This document shows, piece after piece, positions 35,051-47,031 of a stretch of 64,000 nt of DNA. Below the pieces are notes generated by a model that was not told the DNA's origin, did not search any database, and saw only the letters and a program-made list of their open reading frames with translations. A program made the translations under genes and the position numbers. Every line of letters starts with the position of its first letter. The first letter of the stretch is position 1. The stretch is from NCBI GenBank assembly GCA_949152475.1, contig OX424567.1, forward strand, positions 28,421,402 through 28,485,401, given 5' to 3'. The stretch is from Terebella lapidaria (lineage: Eukaryota; Annelida; Polychaeta; Terebellida; Terebellidae).

Positions 35051-35460
35051 TCGTGATAGTGACGTCATCTTGAAGAAACCTGAACATGATGGCCGTTGGG
35101 TGTGGTTCTTGGTTGGGCAATTTTGTTTTTGTATCTTGATCCTTATAAGGGTAGAGAACGTGGAAGCAATGATTGTCCAGGTTTATATACTAGATGTTTT
35201 TTTTTTCTTTTGTTTCGGGGTGTTTGGAATGGTGGCAGATGTTTATAGCATTTTTGAACTCAAACATTTAAAAAATATACTTGGGCCCATATTAATCAGG
35301 CATTGAATTATGGTAACGTGTTTGAATTCAAACACCTAAATATCCTTGTATTTCTATGAATCAGGCATTGATTGCTCGGCAACGTGTTTGAATACAAACA
35401 CGCAGTAGTATATTACACATAATGGCACATACTTTATTGGTATAAATTTGTATAACGTAC

Positions 35461-37644
35461 CGTTCCGTCCAATTCCGTCTTGTTGGTCAGTGACTATCCG
35501 GCTTGAAGTATCTATAAAATATAGAGCATGACAGCTGCTTATCGTGTTAATACCGTTGTTCATTTACAGATGGGATAATGTCACTGATTATATAAGCGTG
35601 TTGTCACTTGTTTTGACTTGTTTTCGAACCAAAACATACCTTCAGTTGCTGTCGAATCTCCAATATTCGGCGTATTCAGGTAGTCTGAAAAAGTTTATTC
35701 TTACGGACTTGAAATAGTTTAGTGGTACAAACTGGCAGAATACACATATTTATTTTTAATCAAATCTTGACGTACGATTGAATGCAAATTTCAGCTGTTT
35801 TGCATTCAACGTGATAGACTTGTAGCCGATAGTTGTCGCCTTAATTGTTGTTCTTTGGTCCCTTATTTTGATGTGTCCACGTTTTATCGATAACCTCACT
35901 TCCACGCCACAATCCTATCGAACAATTGAGCATAGATATTTCTTCCCATATTGAGATTTTGACTATTGTAAAACAACCATGTGGACATTGTAAGCCATTC
36001 ACAATTAATAAATAAAAGATCACCTGTTCGTCGGGTGTTAAAGTCGGCGATGCCTGGGACATTTTGTCAATAGGACTATGGAAAAATTGTAATGTGACAT
36101 GTAGATTAATAAACAAAAGATCACCTGTCCGTCGGGTGTTAAAGTCGGCGATGCCTGGGACATCTGAATCATACATGAAGTGAATAGGATGTCTAATATA
36201 ATTTGTCAATTGGAATATGGTATAATTATAATATGAAATGTAAATAAATAAAAAATATAGAATATACCTGTTCGTCGAGTTCTTTGCTTGTCGAGGCCTG
36301 GGACACCTGGATCATATATAAGGTGCTTTTTATGAAAATTTTGTTACTCAATTGAAATATGGTGTAAGGACCACAATGGATACACAGGTGAGTGCCTTTT
36401 GGCTGCTATTCGTGTTATCCTCGACAATATTTATATCTACCACTTTTTATTACCAAATCAATCAAAAGAGCAACCGATCAATCATTGGAGTTTTGATACA
36501 ATAGAGAGATCCCTTGTTTCAAATATTTCATCTGATTCTGGCGGTTTCGGTATTGGGAAACAAACTAGACTAAGTTAACTGCGTACCTTTCCATTTTGGG
36601 CCCTTGGTTTGTAACGTGCACAAATATCCTTGATTTTGGCTGTCTGCCAGCCATGCTTCTGGCACTTCTTCAAACACTTCGAAATAACGTCTTCTGGCAT
36701 TGATCGAAGCTTGTTTAGGGCAGAAGGGGCCTTCAGTTGACCTGCTGTCATGGCCGCCTCGACCAAAGACCAATTGGCCTCATCGAAGGCGGCCACAAAC
36801 AGGTGTGGCTGGAGAGCCAACTTGTCCTTTCTATGTAATATGTTTGATTAATGTGATCACTAGACAATCACAATAAATTTGCAAATATTTACCTATTTTA
36901 TCATTGCACATATTACTGCATCGGTAATATAACGATCAGTGCGTATATAGTCATTGATTTACGACCCAGCAAATTATTGGTCGCGAGCCAAGTGATAGGT
37001 GCTATTAATCGCAGTAAATTATGCGATATACTGTTTTATAGAGCCTTATATTAGAGTCTTGAATTTTCGCCATGCTGATTGGAGAACGTTTTATCATTAA
37101 CATCCAATGTACTGGTACTAATAAGTAATTGATGAGAAAAAAGCAACCCTACCGTTTGCACATTCAAGTTTTGATATACTTTGGAGTAGTCGTTCCTCTT
37201 GTTCCCTTGATCAATGCTGCCAAGAATATTTCTTATCGCAGAAACCTTTTCCAGTTCTGTCATTTTGGTCGTGTTTGCATCTTGGACATTCTTCTGGTAA
37301 CCCAGTCCGATCGCGGTAGCTATATCCATGTTCTTGTATATATAGCATGGTACTTTGAAATCGATAGGCAATTGTTCCGAAACAATCAACAGCCTCAGTG
37401 CTCTGAAACGATGGTTTCCGTCGATCAAAATATACACCTGATCCATGGCCAATACGATAAATGGTGAGAGTATTTGATTTTCTCTGTTCGGTTGCAGTGT
37501 CAGTGCAATTTCTTTTACTCGACGGTCATTGGTGGCACGAACCCTGAAGGAACTATACTCCCCATCGGGTTCCCTCAGTAGCGCTACGGGTATATAGTCA
37601 ACACCGACAAATGTTTCTATCTGATTATCCATTGCGCTCTGCAT
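35461..37644 (-). CDS. ParB/sulfiredoxin-like domain protein with micro-exons
   Basis: Exon 1 (37644-37153, 164 codons, GTAGGG donor) has the ParB-like signature LIDGNHRFRAL plus a helical segment KMTELEKVSAIRNIL, as in the ParB/Srx fold. Exon 2 (36826-36587) begins after AGAAAG, in phase, and encodes a helical, lysine-rich domain. Then come two 39-nt phase-0 exons (36306-36268 and 36163-36125) and two phase 1-1 exons (35684-35640, 45 nt; 35511-35461, 51 nt). A 0-to-1 connecting exon and the 3' end were not found. The start is supported by an E2F site 87 bp upstream. Function is unknown; ParB-like folds include nucleases, CTPases and sulfiredoxin. Confidence 0.6.
36024..36306 (-). repeat. Triplicated 39-nt exon
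   Basis: Three related 13-codon exons: 36306-36268 (VSQASTSKELDEQ), 36163-36125 (MSQASPTLTPDGQ) and 36062-36024 (MSQASPTLTPDEQ). The first two have AG acceptors and GT donors. The third has lost its acceptor (AAA in place of CAG), so it is probably silent. The last two share flanking intron sequence, so the copy unit was about 101 bp. Confidence 0.7.
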
Positions 37645-37730
37645 GTTGTGTGCACTGCTCGATCACTTTCAGAACTGCGAGTGGCCGCCCACTGTGCATA
37701 CCACGTGGTTATCACGAGATGCGCAATAAT

Positions 37731-37743
37731 TTTTGGCGGGAAA
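37731..37743. promoter_or_regulatory. E2F consensus site upstream of the ParB-like gene
   Basis: TTTTGGCGGGAAA core at 37732-37743, 87 bp upstream of the minus-strand start at 37644; the same motif and spacing class as the DUF6589-like copies. Confidence 0.5.
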
Positions 37744-37842
37744 CATGCAGCGTGCTCCCTGTGTGTCAAGGTATCAATGCGCCACTGTACATAGGCCTGG
37801 CCTTGATCCGACGTGAACCGTAATATTGAGTCCGCAGGCGCA

Positions 37843-38204
37843 GTTGAACATGTCCTGGTACATTGTCAAGATTTGGCTGACACTCGTCGCATGTTTTACG
37901 AGTGTCAGTCAATGCATGATGTTTTTAACGATATTAATATTTATAAAATCCTCAATTTCCTTCGGGAAATTGGGGTATATTTCTATTTTTAGACAAATAA
38001 ATTCTAGTCAATGCCTTTGGGTCTAGATCTAGTCATTAATTTTTCACCACTAACTTTGTAAGGTTTTACTGTTCACTACAAATTTTTAATTGCATAACTT
38101 GTGGTTTTATCATTCTTGATACTACTTTTATATCCTTGTTTGGCACTGAAATGGCCTTCTTGAGCCCAAAGTGCCGTTAAGCTTTATTTCTTCTTCTTCT
38201 TCTT
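37843..38204 (+). mobile_element. LINE 3' end (ORF2 C-terminus, UTR, tail)
   Basis: Begins in the last part of ORF2 (GTTGAACATGTCCTGGTACA) and ends with the hairpin and TTC tail. No convincing target duplication at the left end. Confidence 0.85.
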
Positions 38205-38961
38205 TTCAATTAAGTATGACGTGTCCCGGAAACGATACATAGACATTTTTCCGCAAACTTTTGTAGGTGCACATTTCTAGCAGAAAAATACAGATTAATG
38301 CTGGGAATAAGTTTTGAGGCACTCTCCTGGTGAAAAAATCTTCCCATCCTTGGCAATAAAAACGCCGCGTCCGCCCAGCATACCAGACTCCAGCTCCACC
38401 CCTCTACCCTAGCATGCTCGCGACCAATTTATTTATCGGGATAAATAGATCTGATGGGTTTTTAATAGCATGTACTGTGGCCCGCTTCACTGATAATTTT
38501 ACTTCTTGCTCATGTCTCAAGGACGTATGGCTGCTAAAACAGACTGAAACATTTTCCCAAGATATCCAACTCCTTGGGTGATACAAACATCATTATCAGG
38601 TGTCAGGGGGAACGGCCCTCTCGCCTTGGGGCCCGGTCTGGAAAATGCCCTGTCTGGAAAATGCCACGCGGCCTCAGGAACCCCTATCTCACCACCCTTG
38701 GTGTAATTATATTTACATCACTTCACAAATGAAATAAGGATATAAAACTCCTCGGGGAAAGAGTGTTTGATTCAACCCTTGATCAAAGGGGGATGGAGCG
38801 GACTTTTGCTCATGCTTTACAGTCGATGGGTGTTAGTTGAATTTAGCACTACTAGTATGTTGTTTGGCACTAATTCGTCACACAACACCCACAAATAATG
38901 CATGGTGTTATGCAAAAATACTACAACACCAATGGTTCTTAAATACATATCAATGTGATAC
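38205..38961. other. No gene recognised
   Basis: Mixed-composition spacer between the LINE and the micro-exon array; no supported exon. Confidence 0.45.
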
Positions 38962-41900
38962 ATGTCTTTATTTGTATCAGATGCCTGAAAACAAATACCC
39001 AGTGAGCATAATGATGAGATGGATCAGGCATTTCAATTTGTCAGATTCATAGAAAGATACCATGTCACAATATTTCTGTAAGTGTGGTTTTCAAAAGTAT
39101 CTGGACCTACATGACTAGGAGGATTTTGATGGCGAAGCAAATAGGTAGGGATCTTTTCCATTGGATGATCATGAAAACCAAAGATGATATTAACATGATA
39201 TTACATTATTCATTTTAACAAGAGCATGACTTCGTTTATAGTGCGAATCTATAATACTGAAACATCTGTTTACTTTAATTTGTCAAATGTAGAATCAAAA
39301 CTTTACCTTTTCCAGAAGGATCGTTCTTCTCTCTGCCAGGCACCATTCTGGTTGAAGTCGCAGGCTGCGTCGCTACGGGTTGAGATTCACCTGTATGTTT
39401 TGTACATGTAATATTGGAATTTGTTAAAACTTAAGTTTTATACGTAAATTTTTTCAAATATTTTTGTTATAAAATGTTATAGAACCACTGTAACAAACTC
39501 ACAAAGTACTGTTATAACAGCTTGTACTTCAAACTTTTCGCTAGGGTAAATAATGGCTTATAGAACCACTGTAACAAACTCACAAAGTACTGTTATAACA
39601 GCTTGTACTTCAAACTTTTCGCTAGGGTAAATAATGGCTTCAATGTGGTTCAGTTAATTAATGAATTAAACATGTATGTACATATCACCTTTCGCATCAT
39701 ACATTTCCTCTTGTCCATGGTTACTTTCTGCTCTCGAACTCTCTAAAACTGATTAAATTAAATCACCCATATGTGTATATGCTATACATACTTTGCTGTG
39801 ACGTACACTGGACGGCCAATCTACACTTTGTGTCTAATGCTTCTGTAGATAAATGCTGATTTCAATGGCAAATTTTGCCGTCCAGTTTGGTGTCACAAAT
39901 AGAAAGAAAATACGTCATGACGTAACAAAGCATGCAGAGTGGCACTGAGAACATTCCTACATAATCTAAAAGTGGCTGATTGAATTAAATCATATAAGTG
40001 TACACGAAGCGTGGCTTGCTTTGTATCTATGCTCCAACGGTTTCATTCAATATGAGGAGAAATGTGCATGAATATAAAAAAAATTGTACTTCTCACCTTG
40101 TATTGCACTTTCATCTTGTTCTTCTAACCAGACGGCTGAAAACAAATATCCAATGAGCCTAATGGTGAGATGGATTAAACATCACAATTTGTCAGATTCA
40201 TAGAAAGTGATGCTAAAGATTCATCAAATTATTTCTGTAAGTGTGGTTTTCAAAAGTATCTGGACTTACATGAGGAATAGGTATGGGCCTTTCCCCTTGG
40301 ATGATCCTGAAAACCAAGGATGATAATTACATTATGCACCCTAAAATGAGCATTGTGTTCGTTAATAATAGTGCAGATTTATAGTACTGAAACTAATTCT
40401 TACTTTAATTTGTCAAATGTAGAACCAAAGGTTTACCTTTTTCAGAAAGTTCGTTCTTCTTCCTGCCATGCACCATTCCGGTTGAAGTCGCAGGCTGAGT
40501 CTCTTTGGGTTGAAATTAATTTGTATGTTTTGTACCTATATGTTGGAATTTGTGACAACTACATGGGGTGTCCCATTGGGCTTACAGCCGATTGGCGACT
40601 CAGATGAATGCTTATTTCTCTGATTCGGCTCTAGGTCTCAATTTGTTTTTTTAACCAGTTAGAACCAGTATCCTTATTCGTTTTCCTTTCATCCATGTTC
40701 GTTTCACACCCATCGGTATCGTTAAACAGTCGCCAGAAGGTATATATGTTGCCCCATTGTCTTTGAAGTTGGAAAATTATTCGCTAAAGAATTGCCAGAT
40801 TCGTTTACAGTCGCCTCCAATTTCAGTCGTCACATTCGCCAAATTGTCGCCTTCAGAGGAACACCCCCTTAACAAGTTTTAAGTAAAATGTTCAAATTGT
40901 TGTCATACCGGCAAGTTTTGGTTCAGTTAATTAATGAATTGAACATATGATTTAGTCGCATATAAATGTACAGGAAACATGCATTGCTTTGTATCAATGC
41001 TCGATCTTTTTCATTCAATATGAGGAGAGATGTGCATGAATAAAAAAACAATTGTACTTTTCATCTTGTATTGCACTTCCACCTCGACCTATCAAACAGG
41101 CGTCTGAAAACAAATATCCAGTGAGCATAATGGTGAGATGGATCGAGCATTACAACGTCAGATTCATAGAAAGCGATACCAGATCAAGTTATCTCTATGT
41201 GTGGTTTCCAAAGGTATCTGGACTTACGTGACGAGGAGGATTTTGATGATGAAGCAAATAGGTAGGGATCTTTTCCATTGGATGATCATGAAAATAAAGG
41301 ATGATGATTACATTATTCATCTTGACATTGTCTTCGTTAACAGTGGGAATTTAGAATGCTGAAACTTATTGTAGAACTAAAAGTTTACCTTTTCCCGAAA
41401 GTTCGTTCTTCTCTCTGCATGCTGCAGGCTGCGTCCCTATGAGACAGATTATTTCTGCTTGTCCGTCACTTTCTGCTTCCGAACTCTCTGTGAATATAGA
41501 AGAAAGACTAAAATTGATCTAAATAATCACTCATAAATGTAGACAGAATTTAATCTCAAAACACGTAAATGTACAACCTTTAAGCTGCCAAGCTCGGCAT
41601 AGAAAAGATTGATAGAATCTGGGATATTGGTAGAAATGAACAGATTTAACTGCACTAAATCAGATACTATTTTTCACTGTGAAAATATTAACATTGATAC
41701 AAATTCATGTTACACGGATTGATTACTTGTAACAAAATGCATGACCATTGCATTGCTAATTTATATATATATGTTTAATTCAATTGCAATTATGTATATT
41801 TTAATTTAATGGTATCTAATTGTGGTTGTATTGTCTTGCCAAACTTTTGCCAGATTAAATTTTGGCATTTGACAAATTGAAGTGCCGTTATAGCACCTCT

Positions 41901-44735
41901 ATAATAAATTTTACCTTCAATATAATTAAGTACTGTCATAACAGCTTTTAATTACATTTAAAAGCTGTCATAACACTTTTAATTACATTTCCTAGGGTCA
42001 ACAATGGCTTCAATGTTGAAGCTAACGGGGCCCTATATAAGGGGATCTCCCCCCCCCCCCCCTTGTTTGGCACTGAAATGGCCTTCTTGAGCCCAAAGTG
42101 CCGTTAAGCTTTATTTCTTCTTCTTCTTCTTCCCCCCCCCCCCCGATCACTGTACAGTATGGGTTTGGGGGGGGGGGGGGGTCCCCTTATGGCTCCATCA
42201 GCTTTAAACATGTGGTGTCCTCACCTTTCGCATAACTTTCTTCCGCTAGTTCCTGGCTTTGTTTGGCACTGAAATGGCCTTCTTGAGCCCAAAGTGCCGT
42301 TAAGCTTTATTTCTTCTTCTTTTTCCGCTAGTTCCTGGTCACTTTCGGCTTCGGAACTCTCTGTGAACATGAAACAGGGTCTAAAATTGATTGAATTCAA
42401 TCACTCATAGCCAATGTAGCTATATAGTGGTACTCAGAACTTTTAAAGCTATAATCACTTTTAGAAATGACAAAATTAATTCATTCTGTGGTAGCTTTAT
42501 TTTGTCTATAGAATGAGATATCGTACAAATTTGGGTTTGAAAATGTGTATTACGTGCCTAAATTGAGTTGCCAAATCAAGATTCAAATCATTTTTTTCCT
42601 CAAAGCGGCCCGCCTAGCGAGCGATTTCTACACAGTCTCGTGACGTCATTGGTATTTGTGTAGATACTGTGGCAACCGGCAATGTAGGGAGGCCGATCAT
42701 TATCTATCCAGTTTTTTCATGCACGATTAACGGCAATTTTCTGAGTATCTGTTGTCGAACTGTGCATATTTCCTACATATTCCTGACTCTCTCGGGATGT
42801 AGTTTCAAGTTTGCGTGACAAACAAGAACGCTAAATTTGGCTGATTTTAAAATTGATTCCAACTTTAAGACACAAGCTGAACGTGGGTGATTGAATTGAA
42901 TCATACCACATGTAAGTGTACAGGCTTTAAGCTGCTAACCTCGGCATCGAGCAGATCGATAGAATTGGGAATCAGTACAAATCAACATAATTGATTGCAC
43001 CGATTCAGATGTCATTTTTCATGATGAAGGTACAACATTGCTAATTTCGTATAACATGGGTTGATTACGTGCAATAACATATATCCAATACGTACTGTCA
43101 ACCATGAAGTGTGATCCCGAATCCCTCCGTAGAAAGGTCCTTGTTTGCACTGTGTAGAATATGTATTATAATAATACATGCTTGAGTCCATTTACGATAA
43201 TGTGGATAAACGATCGAAGTGATATGTGATAACATTGATGAATCAAGTTATATCACATGCAAATATATATATATATATATATATGTATATATTTTTTTTT
43301 TTAATGGAAAAGATTGTTTCCCTATGCGCAAAGGTTTGAATGATCAATACTCAGTTCAAGAAACACTCTTTGCTTTCTTGAATCGACCACTCTGCCTCCG
43401 TGACCTACATAAAAATGTATTATGAGCAGACATTATTAATTTGAGTTATGATAAAGTGATAAGTAAGGGAAAATTTAAGATACCTGTTACTTTTCGTTTG
43501 AGGTGATTGCTTTTCATTCGAGGCGTTTGAGACTCTGCGTCTGAATTTTCTGTAAATAATTTGAAATCTGAGAGTGTTGGTTGAAATACATCATACCTTA
43601 AATCTGACAGGGCCCTGTTTAAGGGGAGACCTCCCCTCAACCCATACTCGGCAGTATGTCTTTATACGGCCGTGTCAGCCATAAGGCATTAGAATGGAAC
43701 AATACAATTCAGACTAGAATATATACATATATAATTGCGTGTCACACCTCTACCGTCAATATTGCGATTGAGATGATTTACAACCGCGTTGTAAATTTTA
43801 CTCGAACGAACACACAGCAATTGAAGTACCAGTAATCATAATGAATAGTTGAATACACTATCAAAATCAATACGGCATCTGAGTGGTAAAGTGAGGGATT
43901 GTTGTAATGTGTTGACACTTCTTTTGCACTTGTAGTTGAAGTGTTAACATACTCATTTTTAATACTTTATTATGAGAGGCGAGTTGCTGAATTCAGGAAA
44001 CATACCTTTTGCCTTCTTGGATTTTTTTACCATTTTGGCGTCTTATCTGAATAAGACATATTTTGACACATCTTTTGCAGTAGTAAACATGAAAACGATA
44101 TTTTATACAAATGGAATTTTATCCCTATGAATACTATTATCTGAATCTGAGCGTAATACTTGGTGTCTACCTTCTTTAAATAATAAAGGTTTAATCAATT
44201 AAAGGCAAAAATGCATATACCTGTTGTCTTTTCGCTGTTTGCGGATTGTGCAAATTTACGTCCTTTGCCTTTTTCTTTGTCACTTCGTGCTTCCGCAACT
44301 TCTGTAAATATTTCAAGACAGAATATACAAGTGGTTGTTTGAAATGACATAAACCCCTTTGAAACGGTAGCCTGCAAATCTCGACCAAGATTGCAGGGAA
44401 ACAATTTAGGAAACTAGTGAACAAACATAATTGATCGAATTGATGTTATTGATCATGATGAATTGATCATGATATTGATATTGGTATCCTAACAATTTGT
44501 ATCATAACACCAACAGCGTCAGTCTATTCACACTTGTATAAAACAGTAATAGCTATGATAGTGACCGCATAATATTGCATGCATGCAGGAGTGAATAATC
44601 TTGATGCTCATTCACGAAACATACCCTTCACCTTCTTGGATTTGTTTACCACCTTAGCTGGTGGTTTGCCTTTCACGAACTATGGGGAAGTAGTTCCTCT
44701 CGATTACCCTTCGTCATTCTCTGATTCCATACTCT
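38962..44735 (-). CDS. Array of short symmetric exons (micro-exon gene)
   Basis: Minus-strand exons in transcription order: 44301-44221 (81 nt), 43549-43484 (66), 42360-42225 (54 without its insertion), 41487-41389 (99), 40502-40437 (66), 40135-40097 (39), 39742-39689 (54) and 39390-39307 (84). Each starts after AG, ends at GT and enters and leaves in phase 1. Relics with stops or lost sites are at 44735-44624, 44046-44006, 41103-41065 (donor AT) and about 38962. Encoded segments are short and polar (SSEAESDQELAEE, NSDAESQTPRMK, VAEARSDKEKGKGRK). No first or last exon was found, so it may belong to the ParB-like gene's family or be its displaced duplicate. Reading frames and splice sites are seen; transcription is inferred. 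Confidence 0.55.
39481..39642. repeat. 81-bp perfect tandem duplication
   Basis: AGAACCACTGTAACAAACTC...ATAATGGCTTAT occurs at 39481 and again at 39562 with no visible differences; it lies in an intron of the micro-exon array. Confidence 0.9.
42036..42190. repeat. Poly-C / poly-G inverted pair
   Basis: AAGGGGATC plus about 14 C on the left and about 14 G plus TCCCCTT on the right form inverted arms around the LINE insertion at 42060. A relative without the long runs is at 43614-43650 (CCCTGTTTAAGGGGAGACC). The G-run could form a quadruplex. Confidence 0.7.
42063..42132 (+). mobile_element. LINE tail inserted in a C-run
   Basis: TTGTTTGGCACTGAAATGG to a TTC tail, with runs of C on both sides; the target duplication is hidden in the C-run. 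Confidence 0.85.
42257..42322 (+). mobile_element. LINE tail inserted in a micro-exon
   Basis: 66-bp insertion flanked by a perfect 16-bp duplication, TTCCGCTAGTTCCTGG (42241-42256, 42323-42338), inside the minus-strand exon 42360-42225. Subtracting insert plus one duplicate leaves 54 nt, equal to its sister exon 39742-39689. Confidence 0.9.
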
Positions 44736-44876
44736 CTGTACAAAAAAAGTTAAAACTGTATCTGAAAGTGGTTGATTTAATTAAATCACACATAAATTCA
44801 TCAGGCATACGCAACCAAGCACTGTCTAGACTACAGTGATACAATTTAAGGATACTAGTAAACGAAGAGAATGGGT

Positions 44877-45040
44877 CCGATAACCTATTGGCATGACGTT
44901 GCGTCATGTTTATCTTTTTTGTTTACGCTCGAATGTTTACAAAATTTTGCACAAAAATAATTCAAGAAAGACTTATTTTTAGTTTTTTTATTTTCCCAAT
45001 TTTTTTAAAATTGCGGCCGTTTTTGTCGAAAATCGGCCAA
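44877..45040. repeat. Second copy of the GGACC-hairpin repeat family
   Basis: GGTCCGATAACCTATTG, ATTTTGCACAAAAAT and GCGGCCGTTTTTGTCG match 11109-11320, but without the CCGTCG reiterations. Confidence 0.65.
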
Positions 45041-46290
45041 TAAAAAGTATTCTATGTTCTCTAATATAAATTGATTGTGGGGAAACACTATTTATCATAG
45101 GCTAACTCGTTAGATATCAGCAAACTTAAGTACATAGTTAACGGCATTATATAGTTGATTAACATACAATAATTGAAAGTGCGAACAGCGCTGTGGATGA
45201 TTGAAGGAACATAACCGCTGTCAAACACCGTGCCATGTTCAAGACGTTTTCTCGTGACATTGCCGATAATCTCTGGAATTCCCAACATCATTAACGAGTA
45301 AATCTATCATAACAGTCACCCATTAATATTGGCTTCAGTTCGGTTGAGCAACTCATAACTTTATAATAAGATATATCAGAATATAATGAATTAAAGAGAC
45401 ACACAAGGAACATAGAACGATATGTCCATATTCATGAGTTTGTTTGTTAACTTTAATCATGTTTCATATACAAGGGTGTGGTACAAATTATTGAATTCAG
45501 ACGTAGGAAACTAGGTGCATTGTGATAATAGAACCAAATAACCCCAGGGCACTGGAACAACGTTCATGTTATTATTTAGCACACAATAACTCCACCATCT
45601 ATAATTGCCCTATTACTGGTCATATCATTATTTCTAGTCAACTACAGTCGCCCACAATACATTATTTACCAAAATATATTACTTAGTTTTTCAATTATTG
45701 TTGTTTAAATAGCTTGAAGCAGTCAAAACCCAGGATTAATCGAGCTTCCAAAATGTTTCTCATGCAGAAAACCATGGGCGTCATCGAAAAGCATGGACAG
45801 TAGTAGGAAACCATGGGCGAAAAGTCGTAAAATCCGATTTTTGCAGGGCAGTGATTACAAGAACTCCAAATCGACAACATGGTACTTGTTGTTTCGAGGT
45901 GGTACGACGAAACACATATTGGACCAATTCGTCATCAAATGATGGAAGATTGTGCAATGAAATCACTGAAAGGTACATTCCCAGAGAACAGACCACCTTC
46001 GTTCATCATTCTCACTGAAAAAGACCATGGGACTTGGCATCAAAAGGGAACCTCTGGTCCACCCATCAAACATGACAAGCTAGATAAAAACACAAAACTC
46101 TATAAAAGTGAAACAGAAGTCAACACTCCTAGTGACTAGTTCAGTTGGACAAAACCTACGACCACACTCACTGACGAAAGTGCATTTTGGGCTTGCTGAC
46201 AGACGTAGAGCTCTGACGATTAGTGACGCAAAACAAGTACTTGTAGAGTCACAATACAAAGCACAATTCAACCATGTCATCATGATCGTG
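45041..46290. other. No gene recognised; open frame of 86 codons at 45879-46139 (+)
   Basis: The plus-strand frame 45879-46139 (VSRWYDETHIGP, FIILTEKDHGTWH) reads more like real protein than its surroundings, and a second frame continues to 46290. No family was recognised and no splice sites frame it; probably a decayed element or retrocopy. Confidence 0.3.
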
Positions 46291-46397
46291 GGAACTTGCG
46301 GTTTTATCATTCTTGATACTACTTTTATATCCTTGTTTGGCACTGAAATGGCCTTCTTGAGCCCAAAGTGCCGTTAAACTGTATTCCTTCTTCTTTG
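46291..46397 (+). mobile_element. LINE tail insertion
   Basis: GAACTTGCGGTTTTATCATT to a TTC tail; target duplication not clear. Confidence 0.8.
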
Positions 46398-46901
46398 TGA
46401 TGCATCTCGTGCTGTAATTTGTTACCTGAATGAATATGTCGCGCTCATACATCGATTTGTTGTGGTTCGTTATTTCTACACAGGAGTAGATTATTGGAGT
46501 ACATTATTTGAATAATATATTCCAATAATCTACTGAACGAAAATAATCTACTACCGGTAGTGAATTCTGAAAATTAGTCGATTGCATAGGACAATAGAAC
46601 CGTGTATAAGACCAAGGCAAATTTCAATACACGTAGTTCAGTCACGCTTGGATGACGAAGGGGTACATGCAATCACAATGTCTGCCTGCATTATGTTCAG
46701 AGAAACGTATTTGAAACTTGGAATAATTAGGCATATCCATCCCGAAATGTGTTCACATAGTTACTATCCAGATCTATAGACACTCATTACCCATTCCTTG
46801 AATGATGATAATCCACGATCCACTAGATCTCGTGATATATTCGAATTACAAGGAGCACAAACGATTTTGGTGTTTAGCTAGTTGGCCATTGTCCAGATCT
46901 G
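46398..46901. other. No gene recognised
   Basis: Contains the short inverted pair TAGATTATTGGAGTA / TATTCCAATAATCTA around 46487-46533. No gene. Confidence 0.4.
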
Positions 46902-46912
46902 AAACACACTCA

Positions 46913-47016
46913 TTCTTCGGTCTTATCATTCTTGATACTACTTTTATACCCTCGTTTGGCACTGAAATGGCCTTTTTGAGCCCAAAGTGCCGTCAAGCTT
47001 TATTCCTCCTTCTTCT
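46913..47016 (+). mobile_element. LINE tail insertion with 11-bp duplication
   Basis: Bounded by AAACACACTCA at 46902-46912 and 47017-47027, perfect. The insert holds the last part of the 3' UTR, hairpin and tail. Confidence 0.9.
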
Positions 47017-47031
47017 AAACACACTCACTAT

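Noticed and set aside
36841..37152. Additional exon between the two long exons of the ParB-like gene
   Set aside because: The two exons already agree in phase, and no AG/GT-bounded open frame was seen between them.
43263..43300. AT dinucleotide run as a promoter
   Set aside because: It is a simple (TA)n microsatellite next to a T-run with no gene start nearby.
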